Source: Natronospira bacteriovora
Lineage (GTDB): Bacteria; Pseudomonadota; Gammaproteobacteria; Natronospirales; Natronospiraceae
Assembly (NCBI RefSeq): GCF_030848495.1
Contig: NZ_JAVDDT010000001.1
Span: 372,001 to 436,000, forward strand
Length of the DNA: 64,000 nucleotides
Direction of reading: 5' to 3'
In this document: positions 27,586-35,350 of the stretch, one piece after another
Numbering within the stretch: the stretch's first letter is position 1
Layout of the letters: the number at the start of each line of letters is the position of its first letter
Made by a program: the position numbers and the translations under genes
Notes under the pieces: model-generated
What the model was told of the DNA's origin: nothing
Databases searched by the model: none
Seen by the model: only the letters and a program-made list of their open reading frames with translations

Positions 27586-28238
27586 GGGGCATTGCGCTGG
27601 GATGGATTACGCTGGAAAGCCGGTGCATCCGAGGCCGGGTCCCGGCGATCCCACTGGGCCTGGCAGGCCTCGGCCCACCACGCGAGCTGCGAGAACGTCC
27701 GGCCAAAGTAGCCGGACCAGGCCTCGCCATCCTCTCCTGCCGCAAAGTCTCCGTCTTCGGTCAGGGCTTCACCCGCCCGGGGCACATGAATCATGGCGGA
27801 AACGGGCAGACAGCCCAGCTCCGAGAGAAAGGCGCGCATGGCCACGGCGGCCCGGGTTCCGCCCCATTGGCCCGCCGAGTAACTGACGATCGCGCTAGGC
27901 CGGTAGGAGAACAGCGAACTGCCGAAATGATTGAGCAGATCGGCCAACGCCGGGCTCATGGAATGATTGTATTCCGGGCTGATCATTACATAGCCGTCCG
28001 CCGAACGAATCTGCCCGGCCAGGGCATCCAGCGCCTCCGGCACCCGCCCCTTGGGATAACTGAAATGGGGTCGGAAGTTTTCCTCTCTCGGCACCGTCAG
28101 GGGGTCCACAAGCGTTGTCCTGACACCGCCTTCCTCAAGCAAGCGCAGGCAAGCCTGGGCCACCCGCCACCCCAGGCGAGTCGGTCGCGGCGCGCCTTCC
28201 GTGCGGGTGGAACCAAGAAACACCAGATAATGCATCAC
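27582..28238 (-). CDS. NADPH-dependent FMN reductase-family protein
   Basis: A 218-aa flavodoxin-like protein. The phosphate-binding start is [13 protein letters not shown], with [20 protein letters not shown] near residues 80-99 and [12 protein letters not shown] near 119-130, as in the FMN_red/ArsH-like superfamily. It sits at the downstream end of the arsenic cluster, 62 bp after arsC. By that context it could act as an arsenic-linked oxidoreductase, but ArsH proper is not established. It may be a general quinone or flavin reductase. Confidence 0.88.
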   Translation of the reverse strand: MMHYLVFLGSTRTEGAPRPTRLGWRVAQACLRLLEEGGVRTTLVDPLTVPREENFRPHFSYPKGRVPEALDALAGQIRSADGYVMISPEYNHSMSPALADLLNHFGSSLFSYRPSAIVSYSAGQWGGTRAAVAMRAFLSELGCLPVSAMIHVPRAGEALTEDGDFAAGEDGEAWSGYFGRTFSQLAWWAEACQAQWDRRDPASDAPAFQRNPSQRNAP

Positions 28239-28299
28239 CTTCTCCCATGATTTTCCAAAACGGTGCCCGGAGACAGCCGCCCCATCAGTGGGCGCCTAC

Positions 28300-28716
28300 T
28301 CAAGCGAAAGTCTCGCTGATCCGCTCACGGAGTGCATCCCTCACCGCCCGGAAAGGCGCAAGATCGTCGGGCCCGGCGCGATCGCCGGCCGGGTCGGGAA
28401 ATGGCCAGTGACGGCGGGTAAAATCACCCATGGCCACCGGGCAGACTTCGTCCGCGCACAGGGTCACCACCTGATCGAAATCGGCCAGGCGTATCTCGTC
28501 CACGGACTTGGAATGATGGTGTTGGATGTCGATGCCTTGCTCCGCCATCACCGCAACGGCCCGAGGATCAAGCTGGCCCGGGCTCGATCCTGCCGAGGCA
28601 ATACGGACTGTCTCGGGTAACAGCGCCCGTGCCAACCCCTCCGCCATTTGGCTGCGGGCGGCATTGGCCACGCAGAGGAAGAGGATGCCCCGAGGCTTGG
28701 ATTTTGAATCAGGCAT
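28300..28716 (-). CDS. arsC: arsenate reductase ArsC, thioredoxin-dependent type
   Basis: A 138-aa low-molecular-weight phosphatase-like ArsC that reduces arsenate to arsenite. The catalytic CX5R loop is [13 protein letters not shown] near residues 16-28. The two further redox cysteines are in TLCADEVCP near 84-92, and the general acid Asp is in PFPDPAGD. The start at 28716 (MPDSKSKP) overlaps the acr3 stop by 8 bp, indicating coupling; longer frames are unsupported. It supplies arsenite to the adjacent pump. Confidence 0.94.
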   Translation of the reverse strand: MPDSKSKPRGILFLCVANAARSQMAEGLARALLPETVRIASAGSSPGQLDPRAVAVMAEQGIDIQHHHSKSVDEIRLADFDQVVTLCADEVCPVAMGDFTRRHWPFPDPAGDRAGPDDLAPFRAVRDALRERISETFA

Positions 28717-29839
28717 TGTCCTGGCCTCCTCCGGTCTCGCTGACCGTCCGGTTTCTATCCACCGCGCCACCGGTCCATTCTTCACCCGTGAACCAGCGAC
28801 GCTTGAGCCACAATGCCACATTCACCAGGGCAATCAGCACCGGCACCTCCACCAGCGGGCCGATGATGGTTGCAAAGGCCACCGCCGAACCCAGGCCGAA
28901 CGTGGCAATCGCCACGGCAATGGCCAGTTCGAAATTGTTGGAAGCGGCCGTGAAGGCCACCGCCGTGGTGCGCGGGTAATCCGCTGAGATGAGCCGGCCC
29001 ATGAAAAAACTCACCATGAACATCACCACGAAATAGATGCCCAGGGGCAAGGCAATGCGCAGGGCATCCAGGGGCAGTTCCAGCACTGCCGAACCCTTGA
29101 GGCTGAACATCGCCATGATGGTCAATAACAACGCCACCAGGGTCAGCGGGCTGATGCGGGGAATGAAGCGGGACTCATACCACTCCCGTCCCCGCCGTTT
29201 CACCAGCCAGCGACGGGTCAGAAAACCGGCGGCAAAGGGAATGCCCAGATACACCAGCACCGCCTGGGCAATGGTGGCAAAACCCACGTCAATCACCTGG
29301 CCTTCCAGGCCCACCCAGCCCGGCAGCACGGCCAGAAAGAACCAGGCATAGACACTGAAGAAAACCAACTGAAAGAGGCTGTTGAAGGCCACCAGGCCGG
29401 CCACATACTGATTGTTACCGCCCGCCAACTGATTCCAGACAATCACCATGGCAATGCAGCGGGCCAGGCCGATCAGAATCAGGCCGGTCATGTACTCGGG
29501 ATAATCCCGCAGGAAAATCACCGCCAGAGCAAACATCAGAACCGGCCCGATGACCCAGTTCTGCACCAGCGACAGGGTGAGCACCCGCCAATCTCGAAAC
29601 ACCTGGGGCAGCTCTTCATAACGCACCCGGGCCAGAGGCGGATACATCATCAGGATCAGCCCGATGGCGATGGGAATATTGGTATTACCCACGCTCATGG
29701 CATCCAGTGTCGCGGGCAGATCGCCAAACACCGTCCCCAGAGCCACCCCCACGGCCATGGCCAGGAAGATCCAGACGGTCAGGTAGCGGTCCAGCCACCC
29801 CATGCGCTTGCTGACAGACGCTTGACCTTCATCCATCAC
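28709..29839 (-). CDS. acr3: arsenite efflux transporter, ACR3 family
   Basis: A 376-aa ten-helix inner-membrane arsenite exporter. ACR3 features are [20 protein letters not shown] at the N-terminus, [18 protein letters not shown], the [18 protein letters not shown] helix with the conserved Cys near residue 128, and [19 protein letters not shown] near 297-315 with its conserved Glu. An ArsR-like operator lies just upstream, so it can be transcribed on its own after the arsR terminator. It precedes arsC with an overlapping stop and start. Confidence 0.95.
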   Translation of the reverse strand: MMDEGQASVSKRMGWLDRYLTVWIFLAMAVGVALGTVFGDLPATLDAMSVGNTNIPIAIGLILMMYPPLARVRYEELPQVFRDWRVLTLSLVQNWVIGPVLMFALAVIFLRDYPEYMTGLILIGLARCIAMVIVWNQLAGGNNQYVAGLVAFNSLFQLVFFSVYAWFFLAVLPGWVGLEGQVIDVGFATIAQAVLVYLGIPFAAGFLTRRWLVKRRGREWYESRFIPRISPLTLVALLLTIMAMFSLKGSAVLELPLDALRIALPLGIYFVVMFMVSFFMGRLISADYPRTTAVAFTAASNNFELAIAVAIATFGLGSAVAFATIIGPLVEVPVLIALVNVALWLKRRWFTGEEWTGGAVDRNRTVSETGGGQDNA

Positions 29840-29862
29840 AACGGTTTCTCCACATTAATTCG

Positions 29863-29882
29863 TTTATCGTCGATTTACGATT
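29863..29882 (-). promoter_or_regulatory. candidate ArsR operator upstream of acr3
   Basis: TTTATCGTCGATTTACGATT matches the site at 30251-30270 in the pattern TTNATCGTCGANTNNCGATT. It lies 24 bp before the acr3 start, in an AT-rich gap. Being the only two such sites seen, and both preceding ars genes, supports ArsR binding. The protein-DNA contact itself is inferred. Confidence 0.6.
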
Positions 29883-29899
29883 GTCGCTTGATAAAAAAA

Positions 29900-29925
29900 A
29901 CAGCCCCGGCTTTCACAGGCTGTTC
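29900..29925 (-). terminator. Rho-independent terminator of arsR
   Basis: On the minus strand, GAACAGCC pairs with GGGCTGTT around a short loop and is followed by a run of eight T. The stem overlaps the last codons and stop of arsR. It separates arsR from acr3, which has its own operator. Confidence 0.75.
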
Positions 29926-30227
29926 AACAAATCCCGCAGGCGGGCCATGGCCTCTGGCTTCGGCCGATAACAGGTCCGGGGCGGCTGGGGCTCGGCCTCG
30001 ATCAACCCGGCCTCGCGCAGAATCCGCAGATGTTCAGAGACCGTGGACTGCGCCAAGCCCACTGATTCCACCAGCTCCGCGCTGATGCACTCCCGGCGTC
30101 CGGCAATCTGGCGCAACAGCTTGACCCGGGCCGGATGCCCCAGCGCCCGGGCATATCCGGCCAGGGCCTCGTCCCGACCCTCCGGCGTCAGATCCAGATT
30201 GTCCGGGTGCTCACAGCAATCTTTCAT
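29913..30227 (-). CDS. arsR: ArsR-family metalloregulator
   Basis: A 104-aa ArsR/SmtB winged-helix repressor. The HTH is AELVESVGLAQSTVSEHLRI near residues 50-69. Cysteines are C4 and C5 (vicinal), C47 and C86. It lacks the CxC motif of the E. coli-type alpha-3 site. The N-terminal vicinal pair plus C47 resembles the intersubunit arsenite site described for Corynebacterium glutamicum ArsR, so arsenite sensing is likely by that geometry. An operator-like site lies 24 bp upstream of its start. Confidence 0.93.
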   Translation of the reverse strand: MKDCCEHPDNLDLTPEGRDEALAGYARALGHPARVKLLRQIAGRRECISAELVESVGLAQSTVSEHLRILREAGLIEAEPQPPRTCYRPKPEAMARLRDLLNSL

Positions 30228-30250
30228 GGCGCATTTCCAGGCACGATCCG

Positions 30251-30270
30251 TTAATCGTCGAATGGCGATT
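30251..30270 (-). promoter_or_regulatory. candidate ArsR operator upstream of arsR
   Basis: TTAATCGTCGAATGGCGATT shares the TTNATCGTCGANTNNCGATT pattern with the site before acr3. It lies just before arsR, together with an AT-rich ATTATAATG that, read on the minus strand, can serve as a -10 region. Autoregulation is the expected role. Confidence 0.6.
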
Positions 30271-30329
30271 ATAATGCAAATGAGCGTTTGCGTAAAACCA
30301 TGTCAGGGCCATTCCGTGGCGCGCCCGGT

Positions 30330-30911
30330 CTAGGGCTTTCCGAATCGCCGGCGATACTCGAGGACCTCCCCGTTGGCACTGGCCTCGATGTGGCAGCAAT
30401 CCAGGATGGCTTCCCGGAGCATGGCGCGGCCCCGGGCCATGCGGCTTTTGATGGCCGAGGGCGTGAGGCCGAGTTCACGACTGAGCTGTGCGCCGGACTT
30501 GCCTTCCAGAGTCGTCGCGTACATCACCTGGCGGTACTTGGGCGGCAGACCGTTGATGAAGGGGATCAGGCAGGCGGCCATTTCCTGCTCCGCCTGGTTA
30601 TGGCCCGGCCCATCGTCGGCCAGATCGACCGGCAGCGCTTCCGTGGGACGGGCCCGGCGATAATGATCCGTCAGGGCGTTGGCCGCAATGGTCCGCAGCC
30701 AGGCGGGCAGATTGCTCGGGCGTGCGCCCCGATCCAGGGCGTCGAGAGCCTTCAGGAAAACCTCGTGCAGCAGATCCTCGGCCACGACCGGCTCACTGAG
30801 CTTGCTCCTGAGAAACGCCAGCAACCCCTCCCGAAAACGTGGGTAAGCGGCGGCCAGCTCACGGCTGGCCGCCCTGCTTCGGTCTGTCTGCTTCCGGCTT
30901 TCATCACTCAT
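30330..30911 (-). CDS. SigZ-like ECF RNA polymerase sigma factor
   Basis: A 193-aa ECF sigma factor. Region 2 is VAEDLLHEVFLKALDALDRG near residues 43-62, with WLRTIAANALTDHYRR near 71-86. Region 4 is LPPKYRQVMYATTLEGKS through LGLTPSAIKSRMARGRAML. The short tail has a vicinal pair at C172-C173 (ILDCCHIEAS) and ends EVLEYRRRF, a pattern typical of SigZ-type factors. The start at 30911 lies 8 bp past the arsI stop, so it is in the arsI transcript. No anti-sigma gene is adjacent. A link to arsenic is suggested by position only. Confidence 0.9.
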   Translation of the reverse strand: MSDESRKQTDRSRAASRELAAAYPRFREGLLAFLRSKLSEPVVAEDLLHEVFLKALDALDRGARPSNLPAWLRTIAANALTDHYRRARPTEALPVDLADDGPGHNQAEQEMAACLIPFINGLPPKYRQVMYATTLEGKSGAQLSRELGLTPSAIKSRMARGRAMLREAILDCCHIEASANGEVLEYRRRFGKP

Positions 30912-30918
30912 GACAGCC

Positions 30919-31383
30919 TCAGCCACAACCACAACCACAACCCGCCCGGCGGGTCCGGACCTGCTCAGCGCCAGCCGCCTCCCCAATCAACTCCACCGGG
31001 CCATGGTCGCCATATTGCTCGGCATCACCAATAGTCAGAAAATGCTCCCAGGCCACCCCCTGGGGATCCACGCTCCAATGCTTCTCACTCTGTGCATAGC
31101 AACAGGTCGTCTGCCCCTCGTCAATCAGGCCTTCGGCATTGGCCGCCTCGGCCCGAGCGCGCAGCTCGGCCAGTTCTTCCTCGGAATCCACCTGGATGCC
31201 CAGATGGCTGACCCCCGGCTCCCCGCAGCGACTGGAAATCGCGAAGTTGACCCGCGGCTCCTCCAGCATCCACTTGGCGTATCCAGACTCCTCCTTCGTC
31301 GGCCCCGAACCGAACAGGGCCGTGTAATAGCGAATACTCTTCTCCAGATCACTGACCCCGACATGGACATGCAGGCGTTTCAT
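30919..31383 (-). CDS. arsI: ArsI-type C-As lyase / CadI-family dioxygenase
   Basis: A 154-aa vicinal-oxygen-chelate (glyoxalase) protein. ArsI cleaves the carbon-arsenic bond of trivalent organoarsenicals with Fe(II) and oxygen. Candidate metal ligands are H5 (or H7), H60 and E113, and the vicinal thiols C94-C95 (TTCCYAQSEKHW) match the substrate-binding pair of known ArsI. The start at 31383 (MKRLHVHVGVSD) fits the family; the longer frame is junk. The C-terminal tail AGCGCGCG is an unusual extra Cys-rich end. It leads the arsI-sigma transcript upstream of arsR. Confidence 0.88.
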   Translation of the reverse strand: MKRLHVHVGVSDLEKSIRYYTALFGSGPTKEESGYAKWMLEEPRVNFAISSRCGEPGVSHLGIQVDSEEELAELRARAEAANAEGLIDEGQTTCCYAQSEKHWSVDPQGVAWEHFLTIGDAEQYGDHGPVELIGEAAGAEQVRTRRAGCGCGCG

Positions 31384-31424
31384 GGCGTGCTCCTCTTGCA
31401 GTTCAACTTGTATATACCCGATCG

Positions 31425-31438
31425 CTCGGGCTCTATTC
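31425..31438. promoter_or_regulatory. palindromic site upstream of arsI
   Basis: CCCGA-TCGC-TCGGG-type dyad (minus strand CCCGAGCGATCGGG) about 42 bp before the arsI start, beside TATATA. It does not match the two ArsR-like sites, so arsI may have another regulator. This is a short match that could be chance. Confidence 0.3.
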
Positions 31439-31637
31439 CCAATGACGCAGGAAGGGCTGAATGGTCGCAAAATGATGCACCGCTGGCGGTGGATGGTCTC
31501 GCAATAAGGTGGGGGTCTTGGTGCTTTTCTGGCTCGATAGATCGGGATTCTTGTTGACGCCTGACGGCGGGAGGAGGAGCATGAATCGGTGATTGATTCC
31601 GCTCCGTACTGCACGATCAATCAGGAGTCCTCGCCAA

Positions 31638-32603
31638 ATGCGTGTCTTTGCCAATCCGGTCGGTGCCGGCCAGCTCTGGTTCGACAATCTCGCCACCAAC
31701 GACGGAACGCCTGTCGCCTATGATCCCCAGGCCCGTGCCTTCGTGGTCATGCCACCCTTCTGTGCCAACCGGGAGCGCATCGGCTGCAACTGGATCGCAC
31801 CGGAACAGGGGGCTTTCTGCCGCTCCTGCGCCATGACCGCCCTGGCCCCGGACCCCGGCATCCCCAACGCCATTCCCAACTGGGCCCAAACCGAGGTCGC
31901 CAAGCGTTGGGTGCTGGACAATCTTGGTCGCTGGCACTGGTTCCGGCCGGAAGACCCGGGCACCCGCCCGGTTTTTCACCTGCTCGCCGAAGGGCCGACA
32001 CCGGTCCCCATGGGGCACGCGGAGGGCGTGGTGACCGTCAGTGTCGCCGAGATGGATCCGGTTCTGGTGACGGCTCGCCGCCAGGCACTGGAAGAACCCT
32101 ATCGCACCATGATCGGGCATATGCGCCATGAAATTGCGCACATGCTGTGGTGGCGCTTGAGTCTGCGAGACGACTTTCTCGACGCTTTCCGTGCCATGTT
32201 CGGGGACGAGCGCGCGGACTACCAGACAGCTCTCCAGAACCACTACGAGAACGGCCCACCAGCAGACTGGCGGACGCGCTTCCTGACCACCTACGCCTCT
32301 TCACACCCCCATGAGGACTGGGCCGAGACGGCTGCACACCTGCTGCATCTGACAGATATTGTCGATAGTTTCGTTGCGGCGGGCCTGTCTTCACCGGAGC
32401 TGCCGGGCCAGAACTGGGATCCCTATTCGGAACCGAACCCCTATCGCCTGATCCATGTTGCGGCCACCCTCACAATCGGGGTCAATCACATCAATCGATC
32501 GATGGGCCTCTCGGATCTTTACCCCTTCGTTCACTCAAAGCCGGCGCTTGAGAAACTCGCCTTCGTACACGACTGGTTACGCCGCGGCGCTCAGGGCCTC
32601 TGA
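31638..32603 (+). CDS. putative zinc-binding metallopeptidase with zinc ribbon
   Basis: A 321-aa protein. The N-terminus has a Cys-rich zinc-ribbon-like segment (MPPFCANRERIGCNWI, then AFCRSCAMTAL, about residues 35-75). A metallopeptidase centre follows, with HEIAHMLWW near residues 164-172 and a later glutamate region HEDWAETAAHLLH near 225-237. The layout matches the family of putative zinc-binding metallopeptidases of unknown substrate. The start at 31638 has AGGAG upstream. It has no signal peptide and no functional neighbours. Confidence 0.85.
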   Translation: MRVFANPVGAGQLWFDNLATNDGTPVAYDPQARAFVVMPPFCANRERIGCNWIAPEQGAFCRSCAMTALAPDPGIPNAIPNWAQTEVAKRWVLDNLGRWHWFRPEDPGTRPVFHLLAEGPTPVPMGHAEGVVTVSVAEMDPVLVTARRQALEEPYRTMIGHMRHEIAHMLWWRLSLRDDFLDAFRAMFGDERADYQTALQNHYENGPPADWRTRFLTTYASSHPHEDWAETAAHLLHLTDIVDSFVAAGLSSPELPGQNWDPYSEPNPYRLIHVAATLTIGVNHINRSMGLSDLYPFVHSKPALEKLAFVHDWLRRGAQGL

Positions 32604-32632
32604 CCGAGCCGGAATGTAATGGGCGCAGCCAA

Positions 32633-32717
32633 GGGCCCATTCCACCCGTGTTCACATCCAAAGAAACCCACGAACAGGCGCTTGCCGTTGATTCGGGACC
32701 TGGGTGTCTGGGTTGTT
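32633..32717. repeat. REP-like long repeat, copy 1
   Basis: GCCCATTCCACCCGTGTTCAC through ACCTGGGTGTCTGGGTTGTT. It matches the copies at 35816-35926 and 39750-39862 along the order CATTCCA, CACGCCCAAAGAAACCCACGA, GCAGCTAATCCGGG, GGTGGATGTCTCGGTTGTT. It lies just downstream of the metallopeptidase gene. It is the most diverged copy. Confidence 0.7.
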
Positions 32718-32761
32718 AAGGCGCCGAGGCCGGGGCCACTACGCCCCGTGAAGAGAGAATT

Positions 32762-32808
32762 CGCCAAAAGGCGATAAATCGTCTATATTTAGCCAAATGG
32801 CGAATATC
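32762..32808 (+). promoter_or_regulatory. promoter and double operator of the Xre/RES toxin-antitoxin pair
   Basis: Two direct copies of a short dyad flank a -10-like TATATT (32784-32789). The first is GCCAAAAGGCGATAAATCG at 32763 and the second is GCCAAATGGCGAATATCG at 32792, 29 bp apart, or nearly three helical turns. GGAG at 32812-32815 is the ribosome binding site. The layout is what an autoregulatory antitoxin operator should look like. Binding is inferred. Confidence 0.6.
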
Positions 32809-32821
32809 GCAGGAGTGTCCC

Positions 32822-33196
32822 ATGGGGAACATACGCCATAGCACGGCAAGCGATGGTCGGCTCGTCACAACGGCGTTTCTTCGGGCGGCGAAGATTCTTG
32901 GGCTCGATAAAAAACGAATGGCCCAGGTCATTGGCGTGGGCGAACGCACCCTGGACCGAATGAGGTCTGGGGATAAGACCCTAAAGCCGGATTCCAAGGA
33001 ATGGGAGCTGGCCTTGGCACTCATTCGCCTGTATCGCAGCCTGGATGCTGTATGTGCGTCCGATGAGAAGGTGGTGCGCCAGTGGATGCAGAACCCCAAC
33101 AAGGACCTGGATGCCGTTCCGGCGGAGCGCATTGTCTCCATTGAAGGTTTGATGTCGACGGTGGATTATGTGGACGCCTACCGAGCTCCGGGCTAA
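32822..33196 (+). CDS. Xre/MbcA/ParS-type antitoxin (DUF2384)
   Basis: A 124-aa antitoxin of the RES-Xre family. The N-terminal Xre-like helix-turn-helix is AAKILGLDKKRMAQVIGVGE through RTLDRMRSGDK, near residues 23-56. The C-terminal toxin-binding DUF2384 domain includes EWELALALIRLYRSLDAVC and the ending WMQNPNKDLDAVPAERIVS. It is expected to neutralise the RES toxin encoded by the next gene, which it overlaps by 29 bp, and to repress the operon through the double operator upstream. Confidence 0.92.
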   Translation: MGNIRHSTASDGRLVTTAFLRAAKILGLDKKRMAQVIGVGERTLDRMRSGDKTLKPDSKEWELALALIRLYRSLDAVCASDEKVVRQWMQNPNKDLDAVPAERIVSIEGLMSTVDYVDAYRAPG

Positions 33197-33911
33197 TTTC
33201 CAGTGGGGGAGTGGGACACTCTGGCGGGCCGTCGAGAATCAATTCAAGGCCAGCACACGCCGGATCACCGACACCCTGGATGAGCAGAGTCGACTGGAAG
33301 AACTCGTCGAAGGTAACAAGCCGCCGGTGCCTGAATCGGCCCGGGGCCTGGATTATCTGCTGATGACCCCGTTTCGGTACCGCCCCCCTCATCCAAGAGG
33401 CAGCCGCTTTCGTCGGCCCCATGCGCCCTGGGGCCTTTTCTATGCGGCCGAAGCCCGGCGCACGGCGCTGGCGGAGCTGAGCTACCACCGGTATCAATTT
33501 TTCCTGGCTTCCGAGGGGACGGAACTGCCGGCCACGGAATCCCTTCTCACCCTGTTTTCGGTGTCCTATGCGGTGAAATATCAGACTGACCTAAGCCGCC
33601 CGCCGCTGGATCGAGACAAAGCCAACTGGACCGATCCAAACGATTACAGTGCCACCCAGGCCCTCGCCGAGGCCGCCCGCGAGGCGGGAGCCCAAAGTAT
33701 TCGCAATGAATCGGTTCGGGATCCGGAACCCGGAAAGAATGTGGCCTTGCTGGATCCGGCCGGGTTTCGGACCCAGGCCCCATCGAAGAAGGAAACCTGG
33801 AAGCTTCATTTGGGTGACATCGAGGCGGCCGCCATTCCGGCGATTGAGGGCGAGGTTGAGCCCATTCGGTTCAAAAGGGCGGATTGGGATCTACCCGAAC
33901 CGCCGGAATAA
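33168..33911 (+). CDS. RES-domain toxin
   Basis: A 247-aa RES-family toxin. Characterised members (for example MbcT) break down NAD+. The Arg-Glu-Ser fold is seen in YRPPHPRGSRFRRPHAPWGL, then FYAAEARRTALAELSYHRY near residues 91-109 with its catalytic-type Arg and Glu, and DYSATQALAEAAREAGAQSI with ESVRDPEPGKNVALLD near 172-200. The start at 33168 is inside the antitoxin gene. A RAYT gene fragment begins 13 bp after its stop. Confidence 0.9.
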   Translation: MWTPTELRANFQWGSGTLWRAVENQFKASTRRITDTLDEQSRLEELVEGNKPPVPESARGLDYLLMTPFRYRPPHPRGSRFRRPHAPWGLFYAAEARRTALAELSYHRYQFFLASEGTELPATESLLTLFSVSYAVKYQTDLSRPPLDRDKANWTDPNDYSATQALAEAAREAGAQSIRNESVRDPEPGKNVALLDPAGFRTQAPSKKETWKLHLGDIEAAAIPAIEGEVEPIRFKRADWDLPEPPE

Positions 33912-33924
33912 GGGAATCGAGCAA

Positions 33925-33998
33925 GTGGATTGGAGCGGCCGGATTGCGCGGGAAGGCAAGCGGGGCGCAATCCCGGAGAATCCGCTGCCCATTCTGGA
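33925..33998 (+). pseudogene. RAYT transposase gene fragment 1
   Basis: About 74 bp that translate to VDWSGRIAREGKRGAIPE and a few more residues. They match VDWSGRIVREGKRGAIPE of the intact transposase at 38525-39529 (near residues 255-272). Both ends are lost. The surrounding 188-bp gap holds nothing else that I can support. Confidence 0.85.
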
Positions 33999-34099
33999 AA
34001 CAATGCAAGGTGTCGATTTTTGCCCCAGTGACGAAACACAACTACCCTGAAAGGCAGACTTCATTTTCAGGTTAACGCAAGCACTGGCACCACTGGCTC

Positions 34100-34762
34100 A
34101 TGACTCAGGTGACCACAAAGGGAAAACGCCGGCGAAGCCCGGGCGAGGAACGGGCCAACAGCCTGAGTCACGGTGTGGCCCTGCTCGCCATTCTCGCGGC
34201 GGCTCCCTACCTCATCGTGCACGCCACGCGGGAAGGGGACGGACTGGTCACACTCGGCGCAAGCATCTTTGCGGGAACGCTGGCTTTCCTCTACGCCGCC
34301 TCGACGTTCTACCACGCCCTGCCGGGAGGCCGCTTCAAAGCGATATTCCAGAAGGTCGAGCATGCCGCTATCCTGTTGTTGATTGCAGGCACATATACCC
34401 CATTCAGTCTGGGCATTCTTTGGGGCGAGGGCGGCTGGCTCCTGCTCCTCGTGCTCTGGGGCCTGGCCCTCATGGGCATCGCGCTAAAAATCTTCCGTGG
34501 CCAGACTCACCCGGCCCTGTTCGTGATCCTCTATGTCGGCATGGGCTGGCTGATGGTCATCGCCTTCAGACCGCTAATGCATCTGCTTCCGATGGAGGAC
34601 CTCATCTGGCTTCTGGCCGGCGGCATCGCCTACACCGCGGGACTTGTTTTCTTTGTCGCTGACCTGCGCCTCCGGTACGCCCACTTCTTCTGGCATCTTT
34701 TCGTGATCGCCGGAAGCACCTGCCACTACCTGGCCGTCCTCTGGTACGCCCATGGCGGATGA
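34100..34762 (+). CDS. hemolysin III family (PAQR-like) membrane protein
   Basis: A 220-aa protein with seven predicted helices. Hemolysin III/PAQR signatures are EERANSLSHGVALLAILAAA near residues 17-36, TFYHALPG near 68-75, EHAAILLLIAGTYTPFSLG near 87-105 and HFFWHLFVIAGSTCHYLAVL near 195-214. The three metal-type histidines (in SHG/FYHAL, FWHLF, CHYLAV) are kept. Members are linked to membrane fluidity and hydrolase activity, and the hemolysin name is historical. Confidence 0.93.
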   Translation: MTQVTTKGKRRRSPGEERANSLSHGVALLAILAAAPYLIVHATREGDGLVTLGASIFAGTLAFLYAASTFYHALPGGRFKAIFQKVEHAAILLLIAGTYTPFSLGILWGEGGWLLLLVLWGLALMGIALKIFRGQTHPALFVILYVGMGWLMVIAFRPLMHLLPMEDLIWLLAGGIAYTAGLVFFVADLRLRYAHFFWHLFVIAGSTCHYLAVLWYAHGG

Positions 34763-34809
34763 GCGCCAGGCTGTCGATCCATCACGAAACCGACCGCGGC
34801 GGCGTGTCG

Positions 34810-34945
34810 CTGGCGGTGGCGGAGACCCATGGACTGCCGAGCTGGCACCCGGGCAGCAGCTCGACCAGGCGGCCCTGCTGCAAGTCTTCCCCCACCAGAA
34901 AGTCCGGCTGCAGGATCACGCCATGGTCCCTGAGCGCGGCGACGC
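34810..34945 (-). pseudogene. LysR regulator remnant
   Basis: On the minus strand, AALRDHGVILQPDFLVGEDL then QQGRLVELLPGC reads as the late effector-domain part of a LysR regulator (usually GxGIxLLPDFLVxxxLxxGxLVxLLP). Both ends are missing, and the frame decays to unrelated residues at WVSATASDTPP. Its broken end meets the dioxygenase remnant on the opposite strand. Confidence 0.75.
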
Positions 34946-34949
34946 GGCC

Positions 34950-35342
34950 GGTGCCCTTCGCCTGGGCCAGGCGCTCGCGCCTCTGCGCAACCGCGGTGTG
35001 CTGGTAATGGGCTCGGGCAGCCTGACCCATAACCTGTACGAATTCCGCCGCCACGTGGACGACCCCGAGTACGCGCAGATCTTTGCCGACTGGATCCATG
35101 ACGCCGTGGCAGGCGGCGATGTCGATGCCCTTGTGCACTACCGTGACCGCGCCCCGCACGCGGAACGGGCCCACCCCACCGAGGAGCACTACCTGCCGCT
35201 GCTGGTCGCCCTGGGCGCGGCCGAGGTGGAAGAGACGGGTGTCTTGCTGGAAGGCGGCATGACCGACGGCACGCTGTCGATGGACTCATTCGTCTGGGGC
35301 GCTGCGCCCGGCCGCCGGCCTGACGGCACGCACCAGCGCTGA
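34950..35342 (+). pseudogene. DODA-type extradiol dioxygenase remnant (3' part)
   Basis: About 130 codons of a class III ring-opening dioxygenase. LRLGQALAPLRNRGVLVMGS then GSLTHNLYEF and the C-terminal ALVHYRDRAPHAERAHPTEE with HYLPLLVALGAA match the family end. The N-terminal half, with the metal-binding histidines (normally in ISHGSP and SAHWE motifs), is absent. The 30-odd codons before LRLGQ read as the other strand of a LysR remnant. It is therefore a truncated non-functional gene, although an ATG-started frame is open from 34752. Confidence 0.8.
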
Positions 35343-35350
35343 ACCCGGCC

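Noticed and set aside
34752-35342. An intact 196-aa protein at the dioxygenase remnant
   Set aside because: The open frame exists, but its first ~65 codons read as the other strand of the LysR remnant, and the N-terminal metal-binding motifs of the family are absent, so I list it as a truncated pseudogene.
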